In this document: positions 26,901-35,900 of the stretch, piece after piece
Layout of the letters: each line of letters begins with the position of its first letter
How positions within the stretch are numbered: position 1 is the stretch's first letter
Assembly (NCBI RefSeq): GCF_000002235.5
Contig: NW_022145599.1
Location: 25,504,879-25,568,878, forward strand
From: Strongylocentrotus purpuratus
Taxonomy: Eukaryota > Echinodermata > Echinoidea > Camarodonta > Strongylocentrotidae
Direction of reading: 5' to 3'
DNA length: 64,000 nucleotides
Position numbers and translations under genes: made by a program
The notes under the pieces: generated by a model
Databases searched by the model: none
What the model saw: the letters and a program-made list of their open reading frames with translations, nothing else
What the model was told of the DNA's origin: nothing

Positions 26901-29900
26901 TGAACCCGTGGGAATAAAGCCTTGCGCTCCTAGGACCAAAATCCAGTTGAAACCAATTTTAGCAAAACCAACTGAAACCAGTTGCCAACTGGTTGCCACC
27001 AGTTGCCAACTGGAACAACTGGTTCCAACTGGTTCCAGTTGCCTAATTGGTTTCAACTGGAACCAGTTGAAACTTACAGTTGGCATACACTTAATTAGTG
27101 CACTAATTATCGCTCATGTCAACACAGAAGCATTGTATATGTCAACATTAAATACAATGTAAAGGGCATTATAATATGCAGACCATTTCATATAATATAC
27201 TTAGCAAGGAAATAGGCCTATATGTTTGTATTTGATGTATTTTGTCTATGGTTAGTGTTTTACTAATTGTTTTGATAGCTGTTGGCCTAGGGTTGATTCA
27301 CTCAAATCCAACTAAACTAGTACAATACAAGACAGGGACTACATCGTGTTCATGTGTCTAAACCAAAACTGATGAGTCTTAAAACTCTTTATTACGTCAC
27401 AATCTTTCGTGCGCGCTTACAGTGTAGCTGCTCCTAATGGATATTTATACATATTCTTACATTCTCCCTTTTTTGTAAAAGATGTGGAGTGACATCATTA
27501 TTTAAAGGATATAACCATATTACTGTCATGGATACACAAAACAAATAATTGTGGTTATTGAAATTTCTGTCTTAGTGCAATCTTTAACTTTAACATATCA
27601 AAATCATAGAGCATGGAATATATAGTCGAATGTTGAACTAGAACATGACTTTGGTGTACAAATAAGATTAAATAGCTCGAAATACAATCTTTGCTATGTA
27701 GTATATCAGTTGTAACCAGTTTGATGATTGAAATATCAACAAATTAAATGCTTTTTTTTCTTCATTTTGTTTTGTTTTTCTAACACAACACTAGAGTACT
27801 TATTTACAGCTGTCTATTATACATAATATAAGCATAACACTTTTCAAACTAACAAACTCAATCTGATCAAACTCTCTTGGGAGTGAAATCTTAGCAAAAT
27901 AAAACATTATCAGGATATTTTGACTTAAATTCTTGATCATACTAAAATGTTCCGCAAAACTTTGGCTAGACATCTTTGTCAATCAAATAATTTCAACACA
28001 TATGTATATTAACTTGCATTAGTTTTCAACAAAATCACAGAATCATCTTTTTCGCTTCAAACATCTTACTTGTCAACATAGTCACCAAATCTTTGGGGTG
28101 GCTTGCTTACTCTACCAGATCTGGTCTTTAGGAAAGACTGAGTGTCATTTTTGTCTACCTGTTCTGTTCGAGTATTTTGTGTTCTCTGAGGTTTGTTTTC
28201 TTTCACGTGATTTTGAGTACTTTGAGGGTGTTTAGTCATGACAGTGTTAGATGGTAGATACGCCTCTTTCCTTTCAGTCCCATGAGCACGTGGTTGTGGC
28301 TGTGGCTTCTCAGAAATTGTTTTCTGTTGATCTTCCTCAGTGTTTGGTGGGGGTTCTTCAGTTCTCTTGAGGTCGACCCTGTTTCTTCTGAGGAGTAATC
28401 CAGAGTCGGTCTCCACCTCGTAGGACCTCTCGTCGAGCCGTCTATTTACCACTGCTCTTTGCCAAACTGTGCTTCCTGATTTGTATGGCTTGAGACGTAC
28501 GATATCTCCTTCTACTAAGGTCGGCAGATCTTTGGCATGTAAGTTGTAGCGTTCCGACTGCTTACGTTGTAGCATTTTAAGCTTTTTCCTGTCTTCACTG
28601 AGAACCTCTGCACCTCTTGGTTTCAGGAGACTGGATGAAGTGGGAAGTAGTGTTCTCGTCCTCCGTCCATGAAGCCTTTGCGCTGGGCTACTGTCAACAC
28701 CTTGGTTTGGGGTATTTCGGAGTTCTAGCATTGCTAGGTAGGCGTCACCCTTAGACTGTGATGTTTTCTTGAGGAGTCTCTTTGCAGCCTTCACTGCAGC
28801 TTCTACCTTCCCATTTGCCTGGCTGTGTCTTGGGGAGATTGTGACGTGATCAAACTGCCATCTTTTAGAGAACTTCGCGAAATCTTCGGATGAGTACTGT
28901 GGTCCATTGTCACTGATTACAGTGCTCGGGATGCCATATCGAGCGAAGTGGCTCTTCAGTTTCCCGATTACTGCCCGACTGGCAAGGTCATACAGTCTGT
29001 CGATTTCCCAGAAGTTGGAAAGGTAGTCGACGGTAACGAGGTAGTGTTTCTTGTTAAGTTCGAACAGGTCGGTACCTACTTTCTCCCATGGCCTGTCTGG
29101 GATGTCGTGTGGCATGAGGGTTTCCTTCTGGTTCTGCTGCTCGTACATTCTGCAGGCTTCACATGTCTGGATAAACTGCTTGACATCCGCGTTCATCCCA
29201 GGCCAATAGATGATTTCTCTGGCCCTTCTAAGGGTCCCTTCAATTCCAAGATGAGAAGTGTGAAGAGTTTCCTTCATTTCCTTGCGGAGGGTTATGGGGA
29301 TGACTACTCTTTCTCCCCTGAATACTAGTCCATCTTGCACGCTTAGCTCGTCTCGGATATTGAAGTATGACTTAGCCGCTTCGGGTACTTCTGCTTTTTG
29401 TTCCGGCCAACCTTTGTGGATGACCTTCTTGACGGTCTGTAGAACCTCATCATTGTTAGTATGAGATTGCAGTTGTTTAACCCTCTCCTCTCCCATACTC
29501 AGGGTTTCAACGATGTTCACCTCACCAAATTCAGTGGCTCCTACAGTGGTGGGTAGGTAAGCTCTTGACAGCATGTCAGCCAGATGCATGTCCTGTCCCT
29601 TTACCCAGGTGATGTCGATGTCGTAGTGCAACATCCTCATTAACATTCCTTGAAGGCGTCTTGGTGCCTTATGGAGAGGTTTCTTGACGATCGCCTGTAA
29701 AGGTTTATGGTCACTCTCGACTATGACCCTTTGTCCAAAGGTATATTGGTGGAATCGTTCGAGAGCGAAACATATGGCAAGTGCCTCTTTCTCGATCTGG
29801 GCGTACCTCTGTTCAGTTGCTGTTAGAGCTCTGCTAACGTAGGACAACGGTTGTCCCTTCTGGAGAAGTACTGCTCCGAGCCCTGACTTGCTTGCATCAC

Positions 29901-32900
29901 ACTGGATGGTCAGTGGTAGGTCTGGTGAGTAATATGCTAGGACAGGTGCCCTGGTCAAAGATTCCTTCACTCTTGACATTGCCCTCTCGTGCTCTGATGT
30001 CCATTCCCAATCGGCATCCTTATGTGTTAGTCGTCTCAACGGCTCAAACATATCGGACAGCATAGGTAGAAACCTTGCGAGGTAGTTGACGCTGCCTTGT
30101 AGGCGTTGCACTTCCGTAGGGTCAGAAGGGTTGGGCATCACTAGAATTGCTTTGACCTTTTCAGGATCTACCTTCAGTCCCTTGTCTGTCACTATGTGTC
30201 CTAGAAATGGAATGCTTGTAGCCTTCCGCACAGATTTCTTCTGGTTGAGTTTGATACCTTTATCTCTGCATCTCTGGAGCAGAGCTTCTAGCTTACGATC
30301 ATGGTCCTTCTCTGCTTGCTCTCTGTTGTCTCCAACACCAAACAGGATAATGTCGTCAGCAACACACACTCAATTCCATCAAGGCCATCCAAAGCCTGTT
30401 GTAGCTTCTTTTGGAATATTTCCGCTGACGCATTCAGACCAAAGGGTAGTCTTTTCCATCTATATCTCCCGAACGGGGTGTTCATTGTTGTAAGGAAGCT
30501 ACTCTCATCATCAAGCTCACAGTGGAGGTAGCCTGATCTCAAATCAAACTTGGAAAAGATCTTAGCCTTTGACAGCTCCGGGAGAATGTCTTCCATGACT
30601 GGCAATCTGTGTATTTCCCTTTGCAAGGCTTTGTTGAGGGGTCTTGGGTCAATGCAAAACCTCAATTCATTCTTGTCTTTCTTCTCAATAACGACCAGTC
30701 TGCTACACCATGGGGTTGGTTCCTCAACCTTTATCAAGATGTCTTGGTCAACCAATTTAGCAAGTCCATCCTTGACTCTCTGCTTCATTGCAACTGGTAC
30801 TGGTTTGGCGTTACACTGTGTTGGGGTCACTTCTTCCCTGGTCACCAACTTGACCTTGCCAGGTAGTTTTCCAGGAGTTTGCTCGTCAAAGATGTCACTG
30901 AAACTCTCTAAGATGTTTTCAGGGCTTACAGCACAGACCTGGTTGAAGTTCTCATAATGTACAGTTATGAATTTCATCTGTTGTGCAGCTGGACCGCTCA
31001 GGAGTGGTACTAAGTTCTCCTTAACAACGATGAAGTTGACTCTGTACTTCTTGCTGTTCTTAGTGTTACGCAACACGACCTTAGCCCGACCTTCTGCTTG
31101 AAGACGAGAACGGTTGTACATCTTCAGTATGATGTTCTCTTTGACTATGTCTTCTGCACTCGGGACAAGGCTCTTTGAAATAACATTCACACTCGCACCT
31201 TAGTCAATCTGGAAGTTAGCTGGCCTGTTCTCAACCAACATCTCCGCAAACAGTCCTTTAGATGGTTTGGTGCCTGTAGCGAACACCTCTATCTCTATAT
31301 GGTTCACAGATTCCGTTTCCGACTCTGTCTGGTTCTCTGCTGAATCCTCAGACTCTACGTTATGGATCTCCTTCTTGTACTTTGATCCCTTCTTACAGCA
31401 TATGGCGAAGTGGTTTTCTTTCCCACATTTCTTGCACATCTTCCCATAGGCGGGGCACTCTTCCTTTTTGCGTCTATGAGTATTTCCGCAGAACTTGCAC
31501 TTTATGAGATTCTCTCCTTCTGGCTGTCGCCTTGGACTCTTCGTCCACTGCTTTCTTTCATGTGACTTTTCTACCCTGTGGATAGAAGGATCATCTCCAA
31601 TGACCTGCATTTGGGGGCAGTGACTTCAGAAGAACGGCAAATGTCTATAGCTGTCTCCAACTTCAAGTCTTTCCTTTGGAGGAGGATTTTCAGTGTTTAC
31701 AGGTTTTAGCGAGCTGTTTCAACTCTGTCACATATGCTTCGATGCTTTCACCTTGTTTCTGGTCCCGCTTGTTGAATATGAATCTCTCATATATCTCATT
31801 GGTTTGTCCGATGATGACAGAATTCATCTTCTGGATAATGACATCGACTTTCTTGTCATCTCCATCTCTTTCAAAAGTAATAGCATTGAAGATTTTTAGA
31901 CCTTCAGGACCTACTGTATGGAGAAATACAGCTCTTTGGTACTCACTGTCTTGTTGCTTTAACTTAGTGATAACCTCATAATTTTCATACATTTGTTTAA
32001 ACATCTTCCACTCTTCCACCCTATCTTCTTTATGCCTTAGGGGTGGCGGTGGTGCAATATGAAAGGGAAGTTGAGCTTCAGCCATGTTTGTAAATGTGTA
32101 CAATCCAATCTGTTACATGTAATGTCACTGAACCTGGTTCTGTCCTAGACAAAAAGTACCATGCATGCAGAGTTACTACAACAAATATAATGCATTGGAC
32201 CAATACTTAAAATCAGCACATAAACAGAAAGAATGCGCTTGTATACTATCAATACTGGCAATCAGTATGGTACACGCAATGTCCATACAACTCTTGAACC
32301 AAGACTATGTAGTTTCACACCAATAGGTCACATTACAGGGATCTACTAAAGTAATGACAAGAACGTCCCTGCCTAGGCCATCTAGAATACTAATGTGTCA
32401 TGAACTTAGATACCATCAATATTATTGAATACACATGACATTATCATGAGACCTCCTCGTGAACTCTTACAATTCAGATTTTAAGTATATCTCACTTCTA
32501 TACATGACTAACTTCTAACAGAAGACAATGGTCAAACTAGCTAGATCTAAATGTAGATCTGTATTACTATTACTAATAATACTAGTCAGAACTCAGATGG
32601 GTACCATGGAATCCCCAATTGGTTGAATATATCATACAACTTACAAGTATAGCTCTCAAACCTATAAAGTACAGAACAAGGGTTAGGCATATTGCTTATC
32701 AACAATAATCAAATTCAAAACAATTCCACACTTGACCCTCCTTACATTCAGCTCAGTCTTATAATATTAATAGCTGATTGTTGTCCAGTCCAGTAGGCCT
32801 ATATAATTATAATTAACTGTTCAATCTCTTCGAAGTATACTGAAGCTATATGTCCTGAATATCAGTTCCAACTCAATCCGAGGTAGATATGGACCTATCG

Positions 32901-35900
32901 GCGATCGTTAAAGCTCAGTTTCTAGACTAGATCTAGATCTGATATTGATCAATCATCAAGTCCCTTTTCCTTGTGAAGACAACACATCTGGAATAGATTC
33001 TGGATACACCTTGTCGTCGTAGTGTAGATCTGGCAGTGATACTGGAGTCCAAAGAAGTCTGCACATCAAGAAAGGCTCACTCAGTGACTGACGTTACAAA
33101 AGTTGCGCAGTAGTTCCAGTTAATAACACAGTCTCATAATGTAGGTCTAACTTGTTACATGTAGGTCTACAAAGTCAAGTATGCTCCCATCGCGTGAAGT
33201 TACTTTTCTGCTTCACTGCTGCAGTGCTGGGCTCACCTGTAGTCTAGTCTCGGAGGGTGCTTATACCATGTCCATGTCCGCACGGACACACACAAATACA
33301 CTGTAGATCTAGGTCCTATCTAGACCAGAGTCGATCTAGACTAGCTTATTGTGATCCAATAACGATAAACTCCAATCAAGAGTTCGATTACACACATCAT
33401 CGCACGACGACGTCGAAGTGGTTCCAGGTCCACATGCACGCGACACATAAAAGTTCTTTCTCGTGCACCGGAATACGGATTCACAGAAGACACACACATG
33501 TAGTACAGAATATACACGACGACGCACTATAGTACATACCGCACCGCACTGCGTTGAAGTCGCCAAACTCAGTTCTCGGTCATCAACAATTCTGTCTCAC
33601 AAAGCATGTCCAAAATCCGCTATCACTACAGTGATCAGACTCAAGATCATTTCAACGGCAAAAAAATATCTATCCGCCGCTGCCACCATGTTTTGATAGC
33701 TGTTGGCCTAGGGTTGATTCACTCAAATCCAACTAAACTAGTACAATACAAGACAGGGACTACATCGTGTTCATGTGTCTAAACCAAAACTGATGAGTCT
33801 TAAAACTCTTTATTACGTCACAATCTTTCGTGCGCGCTTACAGTGTAGCTGCTCCTAATGGATATTTATACATATTCTTACACTAATCAACTTTTAATCT
33901 ATTGTAATTAACAAAATGTGTTATTTGTGAACATGCTTATCATTGCTAATTAATCTTTATATGTAACTAAAACAAATGCATTACTTGCAAATGGAAATTG
34001 ATTAATAAATACGTTGTAAATCAAAATAAATTGCATAAAACATTGATTTGCACACACGCAGATAATATGCAAATTAACCGGTTTCAATCGGATCTAGTTC
34101 ATGTAGTTGGGTAACTGGAAATGAATTCTAACTGAAACCAGTTGGATAACTGGAAATGAATTCTAACTGGAACCAGTTGGGTAACTGGAAATGACTTCTA
34201 ACTGGAACCAGTTGGGTAACTGGAAATGAATTCTAACTGGAACCAGTTGGGTAACTGGAAATGAGTTCTAACTGGAACCAGTTGGGTAACTGGAAATGAA
34301 TTCTAACTGAAACCAATTGGGTTTTTATAGAGAGGTGCCACTAAGACAGGTCAGACTGTAGAACCTTTACCCTTGTATGAACCCTGATGAAATGTCCAGC
34401 TTTCTCATTCCTACGTTCCTAGATAAGAGGCACCACTGCTAACACACTCTATGAGACGTTGAAGGTCTATGATGACCTCGTGGATGAGGAGAAGCAGAAG
34501 GAGGTCATGACGATACTCATGGAAACAAACTGGTCAGTATCAATTCAGTAGTCAACTCCAGTGTCTATTCCACTGTATTAAAGATAAAGTTGAGTTCTGG
34601 TCATGCGATTGCAATATGAAAGAAAAGGTGTGGAATGGATCAGAAAAAGTTGATCATGTAGCATTAGTGTGAAATGCAAGGTTCTGGAGTCATCAAAAAC
34701 ATAATAAATTTGGCTCAGTCTTGGTAATGTAACAAGCACTGTACACAGAAAGATGTATACCGGTATGGGTCTACACAAATGGTGTCAGGCATACTTATAT
34801 TACCTTGATTGTTTTATCTTTCTATCGTCATTACTCTACCAAAATTGTTCAAATGATATTTATTCGTAATCTTGAACATTCAGTGTAAGTTTTGTTTGAT
34901 TCTGTGAGAATTCATTTTTTTAAAAACCAGAACTCAAGTTTATCTTTAAAGCCCCACTGCACTAGTTTGGCCAGGAGGGATTAGACCGCCCTGCATGGTT
35001 ACTGACAGCGGTTATCTCATCAAATCATCTCTCAGTCAATATAAGAAACAGGGGATCATGGTGGAATTAATGGTCACCGATGAGGCGTGTTTGCTATATA
35101 CAGGGTGAAAGTAGCTGTAAGTAGTACAGTGGGGCTTTAATGATCAAGTGTGTCAGTAGCATACTGTTAGAAAGGCTATAAATAATGGATGGATGGGTTC
35201 AATGAGAAAAACACCTCTACCAGAAGTTTAGTCGAACCAGACTCGTTTCATTACTCGATATGAGCACTTGGAAAGGGCTGTGCCCCCTTTGATAAACAGT
35301 CATGATGTTGTAGGTTTTAAACCTAGTCTGACATTTTTATACCTTTAGTAGACTTGTTTGTTTGTTTGATTTTTGTTTTACCTGACTGTTAAAGAAAGCA
35401 GCATATGCTTGTAAGTAAAAAAAAAAGACCCAGGGGACCGATGACTTTAAGTCCTTTTCGAAGGACTTGCTTATGAGGATTAATGCCTTTGGCTTTGAAC
35501 TTGGTTACAAGACCACTGCTCTACCACTGAGCCATCGTACCTTGAAACAAACGCAAGTTGATGTACATTTTGAAAGCCTTTGATTTATCCACAAAACTCT
35601 CACTGTATTTTATCTACAGTTGTCTCTCCTTGTCTAAGACTGGTGAATGAGTAGTGCGGGGCGGATCTAGCATTTTGCTGGGGGGAGGGGGGGGGGGGGG
35701 GGGGGGGTTTGACCCAGTGGCGGATCCAGGATTTTCCAAAAACCAATATTTCGCTGAGTGGGGGGGGGGGGGGGTGGGGTGGGGTAGTGAGCAATTAATT
35801 TTTTTCCTTCAATTTGCCCCCCCCCCCGAAATTTGAAAAAAGTGCTGATCAATATTTTTTTTGGGGGGGGGGAGGGGGTAGAAAGCACTACAACAAATAT

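Larger units (their letters stand above)
27268..33882 (-). mobile_element. Ty3/Gypsy LTR retrotransposon, young, lightly broken
   Basis: The element is 6615 bp, reads on the minus strand, and is flanked by the 5-bp target duplication CTAAT (27263-27267 and 33883-33887). Its 194-bp LTRs begin TG and end CA and look identical by eye, so the insertion is recent. Parts in reading order: gag with two CCHC-type knuckles (about 32.1-31.4 kb), aspartic protease region (about 31.2 kb), reverse transcriptase (about 31-30.1 kb, with ADDIILF), RNase H (about 29.9-29.5 kb), integrase with HHCC and DDE region (about 29.3-28.6 kb) and a basic tail. The reverse transcriptase to RNase H to integrase order defines Ty3/Gypsy, and the short LTRs recall the Mag/SURL group of sea urchins (inference). 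The coding region is interrupted about three times, so this copy is a recent fossil. Confidence 0.93.

Noticed and set aside
28948-30957. Plus-strand open frames opposite the LTR element's coding region
   Set aside because: They are shadows of the real minus-strand frames and have no domain of their own.
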